Source: Delftia tsuruhatensis (GTDB taxonomy: Bacteria; Pseudomonadota; Gammaproteobacteria; Burkholderiales; Burkholderiaceae_C). Taken from it: 64,000 nucleotides of DNA. Position 1 is the stretch's first letter. Every line of letters begins with the position of its first letter. The notes beneath the pieces are model-generated. The model ran no database searches. It saw nothing but the letters and a program-made list of their open reading frames with translations, and was not told the origin of the DNA. The stretch covers positions 1,220,501 through 1,284,500 of the forward strand of contig NZ_LR813084.1 of NCBI RefSeq assembly GCF_903815225.1, given 5' to 3'. The position numbers and the translations under genes were made by a program. Below are positions 54,369 through 64,000 of the stretch, piece by piece.

Positions 54369-55349
54369 TCAGGTGCGCCGCTCCAGGAGCTGAGACGCCA
54401 ATTGTAGCAAACTTGTCGTGTGCAAATTGCCTGGCAGCACATTTATTGCATCGATGGCACGGCGTGCCTCGGCGTGTGCCGCTTCGCGCGCCACGTCCAG
54501 GGCGCCGGTGCTGCGCACGATGTCCACCACGGTGGACAACTGTTCCGTGGAGCCTTGTTCGATGGCCGCCCGGACGATGGCGGCCTGTTCGGGTGTGCCG
54601 CGCTGCATTGCGGCAATCAGGGGGAGGGTGCACTTGCCTTCGCGCAGATCGTCACCCAGGTTCTTGCCCATCTCCTGGGCGTCTCCTGCGTAGTCGAGCA
54701 CATCATCGATGATCTGGAAGGCCGTGCCCAGGGCCTGTCCGTAGCTGGCGCAGGCCTGTTCGATGTCGCGCGGGGCGTCGGCCAGCACGGCGCCCAGTTG
54801 GGCACTCGCTTCGAAAAGCTGGGCGGTCTTGGAGCGGATGACATGCAGGTAGCCTGCCTCGTCCAGCGACGCATCATGGGTGTTGATCAACTGCTGCACC
54901 TCGCCCTCGGCGATCACGTTGGTGGCGTCCGAGAGGATCTTCAGCACACGCATGCTGCCCACCTCCACCATCATCTGGAAGGAGCGTGAGTGCAGGAAGT
55001 CGCCGACCAGCACGCTGGCCGGGTTGCCGAAGGTTTCGTTGGCGGTCGGGCGGCCGCGGCGCAAGGTGGATTCATCCACCACGTCGTCATGCAGCAAGGT
55101 GGCCGTGTGGATCAGCTCGACCACGGCCGCCAGGACATGCTTGTCCCGGCCTTCGTATCCCAGCGCGTTGCAGACCATGAGCAGCAGGGCCGGGCGCAGG
55201 CGCTTGCCGCCCGCTGCGATGATGTACTGGGAGATCTGGGCGATGAGCGGAACGCTGGTGGTCAGGCGCTGGGCAATCACATGATCCACTTCGCGCATGT
55301 CGTCGGTGATCAGGGCAAGCGGATTGGGGGTGGGAAGAGCTGTGGTCAA
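54369..55349 (-). CDS. ispB: Octaprenyl-diphosphate synthase (polyprenyl synthetase)
   Basis: This 326-residue trans-prenyltransferase makes the ubiquinone side chain. The first aspartate-rich motif is in ATLLHDDVVDESTLRRG and the second in QIIDDVLDYAGDAQEMGKNL. GGKRLRPALLLMVC is the substrate-binding start. No ATG exists at the expected N-terminus: the frame opens with TTG at 55349, and the first ATG is at 55298 (309 residues). I keep TTG because the extra segment (LALITDDMREVDHVIAQRL) matches family N-termini. It is divergent from rplU. Confidence 0.92.
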   Translation of the reverse strand: MTTALPTPNPLALITDDMREVDHVIAQRLTTSVPLIAQISQYIIAAGGKRLRPALLLMVCNALGYEGRDKHVLAAVVELIHTATLLHDDVVDESTLRRGRPTANETFGNPASVLVGDFLHSRSFQMMVEVGSMRVLKILSDATNVIAEGEVQQLINTHDASLDEAGYLHVIRSKTAQLFEASAQLGAVLADAPRDIEQACASYGQALGTAFQIIDDVLDYAGDAQEMGKNLGDDLREGKCTLPLIAAMQRGTPEQAAIVRAAIEQGSTEQLSTVVDIVRSTGALDVAREAAHAEARRAIDAINVLPGNLHTTSLLQLASQLLERRT

Positions 55350-55470
55350 GGTACTGTGGCCGCCAAGTGGATCAGTAATTATAGGAAGAGCCGTGCCGCC
55401 TGCCGCCTGCCTCTGGGCGGGTGGCGGTCGAGGGGTGGCGGGGGGCTAGGCAGGGAATGTGAGTGCGTGC

Positions 55471-55476
55471 TAGAAT
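55471..55476 (+). promoter_or_regulatory. Possible -10 box of the rplU-rpmA operon
   Basis: TAGAAT lies 53 bases ahead of rplU in the 180-base gap to divergent ispB. No clear -35 is visible. The leader contains a small TCCG...CGGA hairpin (55485-55507) that may be a ribosomal-protein leader, which I cannot confirm. Confidence 0.35.
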
Positions 55477-55529
55477 CCCGGGCTTCCGTGGAAATTCGTT
55501 CGCGGAGCTCTCAAATTCATGAGGTTTAA

Positions 55530-55841
55530 ATGTACGCAGTCATAAAAACCGGCGGCAAGCAGTATCGCGTCGCGGCCGGCGAAAAGATCAAGGTAGAACA
55601 GATTGCTGCGGACGTGGGCCAGGAAGTTGTGATCGATCAGGTTTTGGCAGTCGGCAACGGCGCTGAAATCAAGGTCGGCACGCCTCTGGTGTCCGGCGCG
55701 TCTGTCAAGGCAACCGTGGTCGCCCACGGCAAGCACGACAAGGTGCACATCTTCAAGATGCGCCGTCGTAAGCACTATCAGAAACGCCAAGGCCATCGCC
55801 AGCAGTTCACCGAACTGCAGATCGTGGCGATCGCTGCTTAA
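55530..55841 (+). CDS. rplU: 50S ribosomal protein bL21
   Basis: This 103-residue ribosomal protein has the standard length. It begins [20 protein letters not shown] and contains [20 protein letters not shown] and the C-terminal [11 protein letters not shown]. rpmA follows after 15 bases, the universal bL21-bL27 pair. Confidence 0.98.
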   Translation: MYAVIKTGGKQYRVAAGEKIKVEQIAADVGQEVVIDQVLAVGNGAEIKVGTPLVSGASVKATVVAHGKHDKVHIFKMRRRKHYQKRQGHRQQFTELQIVAIAA

Positions 55842-55856
55842 TTCAGGAGCTGAGTC

Positions 55857-56114
55857 ATGGCACAGAAAAAAGGCGGCGGCTCTACGCGAAACGGGCGCGA
55901 TTCCAAGCCCAAAATGCTCGGCGTGAAGGCTTTCGGTGGTGAACTGATCACTGCCGGCTCCATCATCGTGCGCCAGCGTGGCACCAAGTTCCACCCCGGC
56001 GACAACGTCGGCGTGGGCAAGGACCACACCCTCTACGCTCTGGTGGATGGCCATGTGTCGTTTGCCGTCAAGGGTGCACTGTCCAAGCACACGGTCAATG
56101 TGACGGCTGCCTGA
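55857..56114 (+). CDS. rpmA: 50S ribosomal protein bL27
   Basis: This 85-residue protein starts [20 protein letters not shown], with the basic N-terminal tail reaching the peptidyl-transferase centre. The family core [20 protein letters not shown] is complete. It is cotranscribed with rplU. Confidence 0.98.
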   Translation: MAQKKGGGSTRNGRDSKPKMLGVKAFGGELITAGSIIVRQRGTKFHPGDNVGVGKDHTLYALVDGHVSFAVKGALSKHTVNVTAA

Positions 56115-56135
56115 GCCCCGTCGCCTTGATGCTCG

Positions 56136-56158
56136 AAGCCCCGACCTGTCGGGGCTTT
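56136..56158 (+). terminator. Terminator after rpmA
   Basis: A perfect 10-bp stem, AAGCCCCGAC / GTCGGGGCTT, has a CT centre and is followed by TTGTCGTTTC. The T-run is short. Confidence 0.65.
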
Positions 56159-56260
56159 GTCGTTTCAGGAGGGGCGTGCGTTGGTGTGCTCCCTCCCTTC
56201 TTTCCTTTTCTGTCGCTGAGGTGTGGCCTGGGGCTGTCTGGTGCACACTGCTTTTTGTAA

Positions 56261-57388
<1,128 letters not shown>

Positions 57389-57471
57389 GCGCTTTTGGCG
57401 CCACGCATTGCCCTGATCACAACAGCATTGCCGGCCCCTGCGGCCTGGCGTTGCAAGAATCACTATCCATC

Positions 57472-58620
57472 ATGTCTTCCAATCTGTTGCGCGATGCCCA
57501 TCGCATCGTGGTCAAAGTCGGCTCCAGCCTGGTGACCAATGAAGGGCGCGGTCTCGACGAGGCCGCCATCCAGGAATGGAGCCGCCAACTGGCGGCGCTG
57601 GTGCGCGGCGATGAAAGCCATGGAGGCCAGCGGCGCGAGGTGATCATGGTCTCCAGCGGCGCCGTGGCGGAAGGCATGAAACGCCTGGGCTGGGCGGCCC
57701 GGCCCAAGGAGATCCATGAGCTTCAGGCAGCTGCCGCAGTAGGTCAGATGGGGCTGATCCAGATGTACGAGTCCAAGCTGCGCGAGCAGGGCATGGGCAG
57801 TGCCCAGGTGCTGCTCACGCATGCCGACCTGGCGGACCGCGAACGCTACCTGAACGCGCGCACCACCTTGCTGACGCTGCTGGAGCTGGGCATCGTGCCG
57901 GTGATCAACGAGAACGACACCGTGGTCAACGACGAGATCAAGTTCGGCGACAACGACACCCTTGGCGCCCTGGTGGCCAATCTGGTCGAGGCCGATGCCC
58001 TGGTCATCCTCACCGACCAGCGCGGGCTGTACAGCGCCGATCCGCGCAGGAATCCCGATGCACGCTTCATCGATGTGGCCAAGGCGGGGGATCCGGTGCT
58101 GGAGGACATGGCGGGCGGCGCGGGCTCGTCCATCGGCAAGGGCGGGATGATCACCAAGATCCTGGCGGCCAAGCGCGCTGCGGGTTCGGGGGCTTCGACC
58201 GTGATCGCCTGGGGGCGTGAAAAGGATGTTCTGGTGCGGCTGGCCGCAGGCGAGTCCATCGGCACCTTGCTCGTGGCCCAGACCCACAAGAACCAGGCGC
58301 GCAAGCAGTGGATCGCCGACCACCTGCAACTGCGCGGCTCCGTGGCCGTCGATGCGGGCGCCGTGGCCAAGCTGCGCGATGAAGGCAAGAGCCTGCTGCC
58401 CATAGGCATGGTGAATGTGGATGGTGAATTCGCCCGTGGCGATGTGATCGCCGTGCGGGATGCCCAGGGCATCGAGGTGGCTCGCGGCCTGGCCAACTAT
58501 GCCAGTGCCGAGGCGCGCCTGCTGTGCCGCAAGAGCTCGGCCGAGATCGAGCGCCTGCTCGGCTATTCGGCCGGGCCCGAGATGGTGCATCGCGACAACA
58601 TGGTGGTTGCCGGCCACTGA
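57472..58620 (+). CDS. proB: Glutamate 5-kinase
   Basis: This 382-residue enzyme performs the first step of proline synthesis, phosphorylating glutamate. The amino-acid kinase domain shows [52 protein letters not shown] and [19 protein letters not shown]-terminal PUA domain (about 285-375) begins near [23 protein letters not shown] 57472 gives [14 protein letters not shown]. proA is not in the window. Confidence 0.96.
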   Translation: MSSNLLRDAHRIVVKVGSSLVTNEGRGLDEAAIQEWSRQLAALVRGDESHGGQRREVIMVSSGAVAEGMKRLGWAARPKEIHELQAAAAVGQMGLIQMYESKLREQGMGSAQVLLTHADLADRERYLNARTTLLTLLELGIVPVINENDTVVNDEIKFGDNDTLGALVANLVEADALVILTDQRGLYSADPRRNPDARFIDVAKAGDPVLEDMAGGAGSSIGKGGMITKILAAKRAAGSGASTVIAWGREKDVLVRLAAGESIGTLLVAQTHKNQARKQWIADHLQLRGSVAVDAGAVAKLRDEGKSLLPIGMVNVDGEFARGDVIAVRDAQGIEVARGLANYASAEARLLCRKSSAEIERLLGYSAGPEMVHRDNMVVAGH

Positions 58621-58640
58621 GACATGGAGTCCACCCTGAA

Positions 58641-58672
58641 CGACAAAGCGCACCCTCGGGTGCGCTTTGTCG
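58641..58672. terminator. Bidirectional terminator between proB and rppH
   Basis: A 14-bp stem plus a closing pair, CGACAAAGCGCACC with GGTGCGCTTTGTCG, has a CTCG loop, between convergent genes. The T-content lies in the stem itself. Confidence 0.75.
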
Positions 58673-58680
58673 TGGTGCCA

Positions 58681-59370
58681 TCAGACCTTGCCAGGGTCGG
58701 GCAGCAGGCTGGGCTGCTGGCCTGACTGCGGATCGGGATCGAAGCAGGCCCCAGGTGGCAGCTCCATGCCGGGATTGACACGAAAACTGCCGGTACGGGC
58801 GGGGTGCAGGCCGGGGGCCGCATAGGCTTCCGGACCGGCTTCATGTGCTTCCCTGGGACGCATGCCGCTGCGCAGATAGCGGTTGCGCTGCTGCTCGCCG
58901 CGCGGCAGGAAACGGGCCAGCTCCGTCAGGGCCATCTCGTAGACGCCGCGCTTGAACTCCACCACCACGTCCAGAGGAACCCAGTAGTCGTTCCAGCGCC
59001 AGGCATCGAACTCGGGATGGTCCGTGGCACGCAGGTTCAAATCCCAGTCGTGACCTACCAGTTGCAGCAGATACCAGATCTGCTTCTGACCTTTGTAGTG
59101 TCCGCGCGCATCGCGGCGGATGTACCGGTCTGGCACCTCGTAGCGCAACCAGTCCCGGGTGCGGGCGACCACGCGAACGTGGTTGGGCATCAGCCCCACT
59201 TCCTCATGCAGTTCCCGGAACATGGCCTGTTCGGGTGTCTCCCCCCGGTCAATGCCACCCTGTGGAAACTGCCAGCTGTGGGTGCGGATGCGCTTGCCCC
59301 AGAACACCTGGTTCTTTTGGTTGAGCAGGATGATGCCGACGTTCGGGCGAAATCCGTCCCGGTCAAGCAT
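58681..59370 (-). CDS. rppH: RNA pyrophosphohydrolase
   Basis: This 229-residue Nudix enzyme removes pyrophosphate from mRNA 5' ends to start decay. It begins [20 protein letters not shown] and has the RppH hallmark [20 protein letters not shown] followed by [10 protein letters not shown]. The core family ends near [12 protein letters not shown]; beyond that lies an additional Pro-rich tail of about 70 residues common in Comamonadaceae. I chose ATG 59370, not an upstream open extension. Confidence 0.94.
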   Translation of the reverse strand: MLDRDGFRPNVGIILLNQKNQVFWGKRIRTHSWQFPQGGIDRGETPEQAMFRELHEEVGLMPNHVRVVARTRDWLRYEVPDRYIRRDARGHYKGQKQIWYLLQLVGHDWDLNLRATDHPEFDAWRWNDYWVPLDVVVEFKRGVYEMALTELARFLPRGEQQRNRYLRSGMRPREAHEAGPEAYAAPGLHPARTGSFRVNPGMELPPGACFDPDPQSGQQPSLLPDPGKV

Positions 59371-59464
59371 AATCGAACCCCAATTTTCTGAATTGTGTCC
59401 ATTATGCACGGTGCCTTGCCAGCGGCAAGCACGCTGCCCCCGATTCCCGCGAAGCCCCTGATCC

Positions 59465-61210
59465 ATGAAAGCCTCCCAATTTTTCATCTCCACCCTCAAG
59501 GAAGCTCCGGCAGATGCCGAAGTGGTCAGCCACAAGCTCATGATGCGGGCCGGCCTGATCAAGAAGCTGGGCGCGGGCATCTACAACTACATGCCCATGG
59601 GCCTGCGTGTGATCCGCAAGGTGGAGGCCATCGTGCGCGAGGAGATGAATCGGGCCGGGGCTGTCGAGGTGACCATGCCCGTGGTCCAGCCTGCCGAGGT
59701 GTGGCAGGAGACCGGCCGTTTCGAGAAGATGGGCCCGGAGTTGCTGCGCATCCAGGACCGCCATGGCCGTGACTTCGTGATCCAGCCCACCAGCGAGGAG
59801 GTGGTGACGGACATCGCCCGCCAGGAGCTCAAGAGCTACAAGCAACTGCCCAAGAACTTCTACCAGATCCAGACCAAGTTCCGCGACGAGCGCCGCCCCC
59901 GCTTCGGCCTGATGCGCGGGCGCGAGTTCATCATGAAGGATGCCTACTCCTTCGACAAGGACCGCGATGCCGCGCAGGCCAGCTACCAGACCATGCGCGC
60001 GGCCTACAAGCGCATCTTCGACCGCTTCGGCCTGCAGTACCGAGCCGTGCGTGCCGACAGCGGCGCCATCGGCGGCGACCTGAGCGAGGAATTCCAGGTG
60101 ATCGCCTCGACTGGCGAGGACGCCATCGTCTACTGCCCCGCCAGCGACTACGCCGCCAATATCGAGAAGGCCGAGGCCCTGGCCCCGGCGGGCCCCCGCC
60201 CCGCGCCAGGCCAGGCCATGGCGAAGGTGGCCACGCCCGGCAACAGCACCTGCGAATCGGTGGCGGCGCAGCTGGGCCTGCCGCTGTCGCAGACCGTCAA
60301 GTCGCTGGTGCTGGCCACCGATGTGCTCAACGACAAGGGAGAACTGGCCGGCAGCCAGGTCTGGCTGCTGCTGCTGCGCGGCGACCATGACATGAACGAG
60401 ATCAAGGTGGCCAAGGTGGCGGGCCTGGACGCGGGATTCCGTTTCGCCACGGTGGCCGAGATCGAGGAACACTTCGGCTGCCAGCCCGGCTACCTGGGCC
60501 CGATCGACTTGAAGAAGCCCGTGAAGCTGGTGGTGGACCGCGAAGTCGCCGTGCTGGCCGACTGGGTCTGCGGTGCCAACGAGGCCGACTTCCACATCAC
60601 CGGCGTGAACTTCGGCCGCGACCTGCCCGAGCCCGATGCCGTGGCCGACCTGCGCAACGTGGTCGCAGGCGACAAGTCGCCCGACGGCGCGGGTGAACTG
60701 GCGATCGAGCGCGGCATCGAAGTCGGCCATGTGTTCTATCTGGGCACCAAGTATTCACAGGCCATGAATGCCACCTTCCTGGCCGAGAACGGCAAGCCCA
60801 CGCTGTTCGAGATGGGCTGCTACGGCATCGGCGTCACGCGCCTGCCGGCGGCCGCCATCGAGCAGAACCATGACGAGCGCGGCATCATCTGGCCCGACGC
60901 GATCGCGCCGTTCACCGTGGTGGTCTGCCCCATCGGCATGGACCGCAGCGAAGCCGTCAAGGAAGCTGCCGAAAAGCTGCACGCCGAGCTGCTGGCGCTG
61001 GGCGTGGACGTGATCCTGGACGACCGCGGCGAGCGTCCCGGCGCCATGTTCGCCGACTGGGAACTGATCGGCGTGCCGCACCGCGTGGTGCTGTCGGACC
61101 GTGGCCTCAAGGAAGGCCAGGTCGAGTACCAGCACCGCCGCGACACCGAGGCGACCAGGCTGGCCGTCGCCGAGGTGCTGTCGCATCTGAAGCAGAGGCT
61201 GGGCCTGTGA
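59465..61210 (+). CDS. proS: Prolyl-tRNA synthetase (bacterial type with editing domain)
   Basis: This 581-residue class II aminoacyl-tRNA synthetase charges tRNA-Pro; a tRNA-Pro(CGG) lies at 54255-54331. The motif 1 region is [20 protein letters not shown], motif 2 is [20 protein letters not shown], and motif 3 is near [20 protein letters not shown]. The central editing (INS) domain spans about residues 225-405, and the C-terminal anticodon-binding domain starts near [14 protein letters not shown]. The stop overlaps the GTG start of the next gene. Confidence 0.97.
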   Translation: MKASQFFISTLKEAPADAEVVSHKLMMRAGLIKKLGAGIYNYMPMGLRVIRKVEAIVREEMNRAGAVEVTMPVVQPAEVWQETGRFEKMGPELLRIQDRHGRDFVIQPTSEEVVTDIARQELKSYKQLPKNFYQIQTKFRDERRPRFGLMRGREFIMKDAYSFDKDRDAAQASYQTMRAAYKRIFDRFGLQYRAVRADSGAIGGDLSEEFQVIASTGEDAIVYCPASDYAANIEKAEALAPAGPRPAPGQAMAKVATPGNSTCESVAAQLGLPLSQTVKSLVLATDVLNDKGELAGSQVWLLLLRGDHDMNEIKVAKVAGLDAGFRFATVAEIEEHFGCQPGYLGPIDLKKPVKLVVDREVAVLADWVCGANEADFHITGVNFGRDLPEPDAVADLRNVVAGDKSPDGAGELAIERGIEVGHVFYLGTKYSQAMNATFLAENGKPTLFEMGCYGIGVTRLPAAAIEQNHDERGIIWPDAIAPFTVVVCPIGMDRSEAVKEAAEKLHAELLALGVDVILDDRGERPGAMFADWELIGVPHRVVLSDRGLKEGQVEYQHRRDTEATRLAVAEVLSHLKQRLGL

Positions 61211-61860
61211 GCCAGGCTTCCGTGATGGCGCGCCGCGATTGCCTGCGCCTGGCAGCTTCGCTGGGCACGGCACCGCTGCTGGCTGCGGTCGGAGCGCCTG
61301 CCTGGGCCGGCGGGCAGCTCGAGGAGCCTCTGGCCGACTCGGTGCGCACGGCGCTGAGCTCGGCCGTCACGGGATCGGCACCGCCGGAGCTGCGCTTTGC
61401 CTCCACCGAGGCGCGACTGGACTATCTGCGCTGGCTCACGGCCAGCAGCGAGCGCCTGCGCTCGCGCAAGCCTGATCTTTCCACGCGGCTGGAGTTCCTC
61501 CAGACGGTCTGGTACGAGTCCAAGCGCGCCGGCCTGGAGGTTTCGCTGGTGCTGGGTCTGGTGCAGGTGGAGAGCGCGTTCCGCAAGTTCGCCATCTCCA
61601 GCGTGGGCGCCCGCGGCTACATGCAGATCATGCCGTTCTGGATGCGGCTGATCGGCGACGGGGACATCGGCAAGCTGTTCCACATGCAGACCAATCTGCG
61701 CTTCGGCTGCGTGATCCTGCGCCACTACCTGGACCGCGAGAACGGCGATGCCTACATGGCGCTGGGCCGCTACAACGGCAGCCGTGGCCAGCCCCAGTAC
61801 CCGAATGCCGTCTTCGCGGCGCAGCGCCGCTGGGAAATCGAGCCTCCGCGCTCGGTGTGA
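61207..61860 (+). CDS. Lytic transglycosylase (SLT family), probable Tat substrate
   Basis: This 217-residue exported murein lyase begins with a GTG that overlaps the proS stop. The signal peptide has a twin-arginine pattern, [20 protein letters not shown], suggesting Tat export. The SLT domain has the catalytic glutamate Glu122 ([20 protein letters not shown]) followed by [14 protein letters not shown] and [20 protein letters not shown], with [14 protein letters not shown] near the end. The family cleaves peptidoglycan glycan chains to anhydromuropeptides. Confidence 0.88.
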   Translation: MSQASVMARRDCLRLAASLGTAPLLAAVGAPAWAGGQLEEPLADSVRTALSSAVTGSAPPELRFASTEARLDYLRWLTASSERLRSRKPDLSTRLEFLQTVWYESKRAGLEVSLVLGLVQVESAFRKFAISSVGARGYMQIMPFWMRLIGDGDIGKLFHMQTNLRFGCVILRHYLDRENGDAYMALGRYNGSRGQPQYPNAVFAAQRRWEIEPPRSV

Positions 61861-61903
61861 TCGACGGCAGCGGGCATGGCCGCCCGCCATCGCCGCAGTC
61901 TCG

Positions 61904-63274
61904 TCAGCCCGGGTCCGAGGACATGCTGGACACCTTGGCCACGGCCGCCGCCGTGTCGCCCGCATTGGGGGGCGCAGCCGGGCTGCTGTCCGACATGCGG
62001 GTGACCAGGACCTGGTCGATGCGGTAGCTGTCCACATCCATGACCTCGAAGCGGTAGCCACCCCATTGCACGGTGTCCGTGCGCCTGGGGATGCGGCGCA
62101 GCATGACCATGAGGAAGCCGCCCAGTGTCTCGTAATCCTCCGAGTGCGGCAGGTCGTCAAGCTCCAGGGCCTGCATCACGTCCTCCACGGGAGTGACGCC
62201 GTCGATCAGCCAGGAGTTCTCGTCGCGCCGCAGGATCTGCTCCTCGTCGCCGGGGCCGACCAGGCCGCCCATCACCGTGCTCATCACGTCATTGAGCGTG
62301 ACCACCCCGACCACCAGGCTGTATTCGTTGACGATGACGGCGAAGTCCTCGTGCACCTGACGGAACTGCTCCAGCACCTCGGCCAGCGTCAACCGGTCCG
62401 GCACGACCAGGACCTTGTGGACGAGCGAGTCGTCCATGAGCGACAGGGGCTGGTTGTTCAGCGCGCGCTGGAACAGATCCTTGGCATCCACATAGCCGAC
62501 GATATGGTCTATGTCGCCATCGCAGACGGGGTAGGTGGAGAAAGGCTCCTCGGCGATACGGGCCCGGATCAGCTCATCGGGATCGTCGCGGTGGAAGTAG
62601 GCGATGCGGTCGCGCTGGGTCATGGCCGAGCCGATGGTGCGCGAATCCAGCTCGAACAGGTTGGCGATCACCTGCTGCTCCTGGGCGGCCAGCACGCCGG
62701 CGCGGGCGCCAGCCTCGGTCATGGCAAGAATGTCCTCGTGCGTGATGCGGTCGTCGCGCACCGTGGGCAGGCCGAACAGCTTGGCCACGGCGTCAGCCAG
62801 ATGATTGAAGCACCAGACCAGCGGCTTGAGCACGGCCATGCACCACAGCATGGGGCGCAGCACACGGACGGCCAGGGCTTCGGGTTCGGCCATGCTCAGG
62901 CGCTTTGGCAGCAGGTCGGCGAACAGGATGAACAGGGAGGTGACCGTGGCGAAGGACAGCAAGAAGCCCACGGTCTGCGCCCGGCTCTCGGGCAGCCAGA
63001 GCATCAGCAGGTCGGCCAGGTAGGGCGTCAATGCCCCTTCGCCCACGACGCCGCCCAGGATGGCGACGGCGTTCAGTCCTATCTGTGTGACCGTGAAATA
63101 CTCGCCCGGCTGGGTCTGCATCTTCATGACGAGCTCGGCGCGAGGCTCGCCATCCTCCGTCATCTGCCGCAGCCTCAGGCGCCGCGAGGCGGCCAGCGAG
63201 ATCTCGGCCACGGAGAAGAAGGCGCTGGTCAGGATCAGCGCGACGATCAACAACAGACTTTGGGACAGACTCAT
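61904..63274 (-). CDS. CNNM/CorC-type membrane protein with CBS pair
   Basis: This 456-residue protein has an N-terminal CNNM (DUF21) domain with about four helices (LLLIVALILTSAFFSVAEIS; SLFILFADLLPKRL). A CBS-domain pair (about 215-330; MTQRDRIAYFHRDDPDELI, VPDRLTLAEVLEQFRQVHED) and a CorC_HlyC C-terminal domain (about 350-425; SWLIDGVTPVEDVMQALELD) follow. Family members are linked to magnesium or cobalt transport and are often labelled hemolysin. Ion specificity is not deducible. Confidence 0.9.
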   Translation of the reverse strand: MSLSQSLLLIVALILTSAFFSVAEISLAASRRLRLRQMTEDGEPRAELVMKMQTQPGEYFTVTQIGLNAVAILGGVVGEGALTPYLADLLMLWLPESRAQTVGFLLSFATVTSLFILFADLLPKRLSMAEPEALAVRVLRPMLWCMAVLKPLVWCFNHLADAVAKLFGLPTVRDDRITHEDILAMTEAGARAGVLAAQEQQVIANLFELDSRTIGSAMTQRDRIAYFHRDDPDELIRARIAEEPFSTYPVCDGDIDHIVGYVDAKDLFQRALNNQPLSLMDDSLVHKVLVVPDRLTLAEVLEQFRQVHEDFAVIVNEYSLVVGVVTLNDVMSTVMGGLVGPGDEEQILRRDENSWLIDGVTPVEDVMQALELDDLPHSEDYETLGGFLMVMLRRIPRRTDTVQWGGYRFEVMDVDSYRIDQVLVTRMSDSSPAAPPNAGDTAAAVAKVSSMSSDPG

Positions 63275-63398
63275 AGGCAGGGCGGGAAGCGGTCACAGAG
63301 GCGCACTTCCGGATGTGAAAGATGTGTCTATTCGACCACACATCGCATGTCCCTGGCCTGCATGCTTGCCCGAAGGCTTTCGAACGGGAGACGGGCAC

Positions 63399-63424
63399 AA
63401 AAAAAGCCACCCCAGGGGGTGGCT
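63399..63424 (-). terminator. Rho-independent terminator after grxD
   Basis: On the minus strand a 9-bp stem, AGCCACCCC / GGGGTGGCT, is followed by seven T. It ends the grxD transcript. Confidence 0.85.
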
Positions 63425-63448
63425 GATTTTCTGGGCGGGTGCGAAGGC

Positions 63449-63772
63449 TCAGGCCTTGGGCGCCAGCAGCTGCTGCAGCTCGCCCGACTCGTACATCTCC
63501 ATCATGATGTCCGAGCCGCCGATGAATTCGCCCCCCACATAGAGCTGGGGAATCGTGGGCCAGTTGCTGTAGTCCTTGATGCCCTGGCGGATCTCCTGGT
63601 CATCGAGCACATTGACCGTGGCGATGTCCCTGGTCTCCACGCCGCAGGCCTTGAGGATCTGGATGGCGCGGCCCGAGAAGCCGCACATGGGAAAGCTGGC
63701 GCTGCCCTTCATGAACAGCAGGATGTTGTTGCTCTTGACCAGTTGGTCGATGCGTTGCTGGGTGTCGCTCAT
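63449..63772 (-). CDS. grxD: Monothiol glutaredoxin (Grx4 type)
   Basis: This 107-residue CGFS glutaredoxin uses Cys30 (FPMCGFSGRAIQIL) with glutathione to hold [2Fe-2S] clusters. Other conserved parts are LFMKGSASFP, YSNWPTIPQLYVGGEFIGGS and DIMMEMYESGELQ. BolA-family proteins, such as the one at 5636-5884, are the established partners. prmC precedes it on the same strand, a common pairing. Confidence 0.96.
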   Translation of the reverse strand: MSDTQQRIDQLVKSNNILLFMKGSASFPMCGFSGRAIQILKACGVETRDIATVNVLDDQEIRQGIKDYSNWPTIPQLYVGGEFIGGSDIMMEMYESGELQQLLAPKA

Positions 63773-63872
63773 CTGTGTGGTGCTCCGGATCGTGTTGGGC
63801 GCCGCAGGCGCGGCATGGAGGGGATTATTTCACTCTCGGTGCGGGCCCGGGAAGCATGCGGGAATGTCCCGC

Positions 63873-64000
63873 TCAGGCGCGGTGATGCCACTGCCCGCCC
63901 GTGCAGCGTGCGATGCCGCCCAGGTCATGGCGGTGCTGCACCTTGCCAAAGCCGGCCTCGCGCAGCAGGCAGGCCACGGCATCGGCCTGGTCCCAGCCAT
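63873..64000 (-). CDS. prmC: PrmC, release factor glutamine methyltransferase (3' end only)
   Basis: Only the last 42 codons and the stop lie inside the window; the gene continues past the right edge. The visible C-terminus reads GWDQADAVACLLREAGFGKV, then HRHDLGGIARCTGG, the normal end of HemK/PrmC, which methylates the GGQ glutamine of RF1 and RF2. It is upstream of grxD on the same strand, a frequent arrangement. Confidence 0.85.
   Translation of the reverse strand, partial: GWDQADAVACLLREAGFGKVQHRHDLGGIARCTGGQWHHRA

Noticed and set aside
55485..55529. Definite bL21 autoregulatory leader
   Set aside because: Only a small imperfect hairpin is visible by eye. A covariance search would be needed to claim it.

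Overview
This is a GC-rich betaproteobacterial chromosome segment. The gene order is mla operon - yadGH-like exporter - BolA - murA - his genes, then Nif3/pdxA - mscL - petABC - sspAB, then dciA - secA - argJ, then pilBCD - coaE - zapD - yacG - mutT, then ispB - rplU - rpmA - obgE - proB - rppH - proS. This order is typical of Burkholderiales, family Comamonadaceae. Delftia or a close relative is my best guess, but the genus is inferred from protein flavour and gene order, not proven.

Positions 1-5509 hold the retrograde lipid transport system MlaF(cut)-E-D-A-C-B and a two-gene ABC-2 exporter. Positions 5636-13379 hold a BolA-family protein, murA and the histidine genes hisG, hisD, hisC, hisB, hisH and hisA. 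A VapBC-like toxin-antitoxin pair, with a striking operator palindrome, sits between hisD and hisC. hisF and hisI/E, expected right after hisA in relatives, are absent here. In their place are a spherulin-4-family lipoprotein, a hexose-phosphate mutarotase and a DegS/AlgW-type periplasmic protease.

Positions 16855-33600 are the accessory heart of the window. A four-gene operon-like series encodes exported proteins. The first is a 1499-residue Ig/SdrD-like protein ending in an IPTL-CTERM-like sorting tail. The second is a tandem rhodanese-like protein lacking the catalytic cysteines. The third is a 1519-residue multi-Ig protein whose 5' third is markedly AT-rich. The fourth is a 1373-residue signal-peptide-bearing RHS/YD-repeat protein with an AT-rich, cysteine-rich C-terminal tip. 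A tiny hydrophobic ORF directly behind the tip is a candidate immunity gene. Beyond it lie a relic of the multi-Ig gene, cut exactly by an IS3-family element (31994-33237), and a possibly frameshifted small membrane gene. I regard this secreted RHS module and its accessory proteins as the most interesting unit in the window.

Positions 33876-64000 return to housekeeping: an MHS-type MFS transporter, Nif3/YbgI, pdxA, mscL, the cytochrome bc1 complex petABC, sspA/sspB, tRNA-Thr, dciA, secA (preceded by a terminator-like hairpin ending 3 nt before its start codon), argJ, a DUF815 ATPase, mutT, yacG, zapD, coaE, type IV pilus genes pilD/C/B, tRNA-Pro, ispB, rplU/rpmA/obgE, proB, rppH, proS, a lytic transglycosylase, a CNNM/CBS transporter-like protein, grxD and the 3' end of prmC. 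Many convergent gene pairs are separated by long perfect inverted repeats that probably work as bidirectional terminators.
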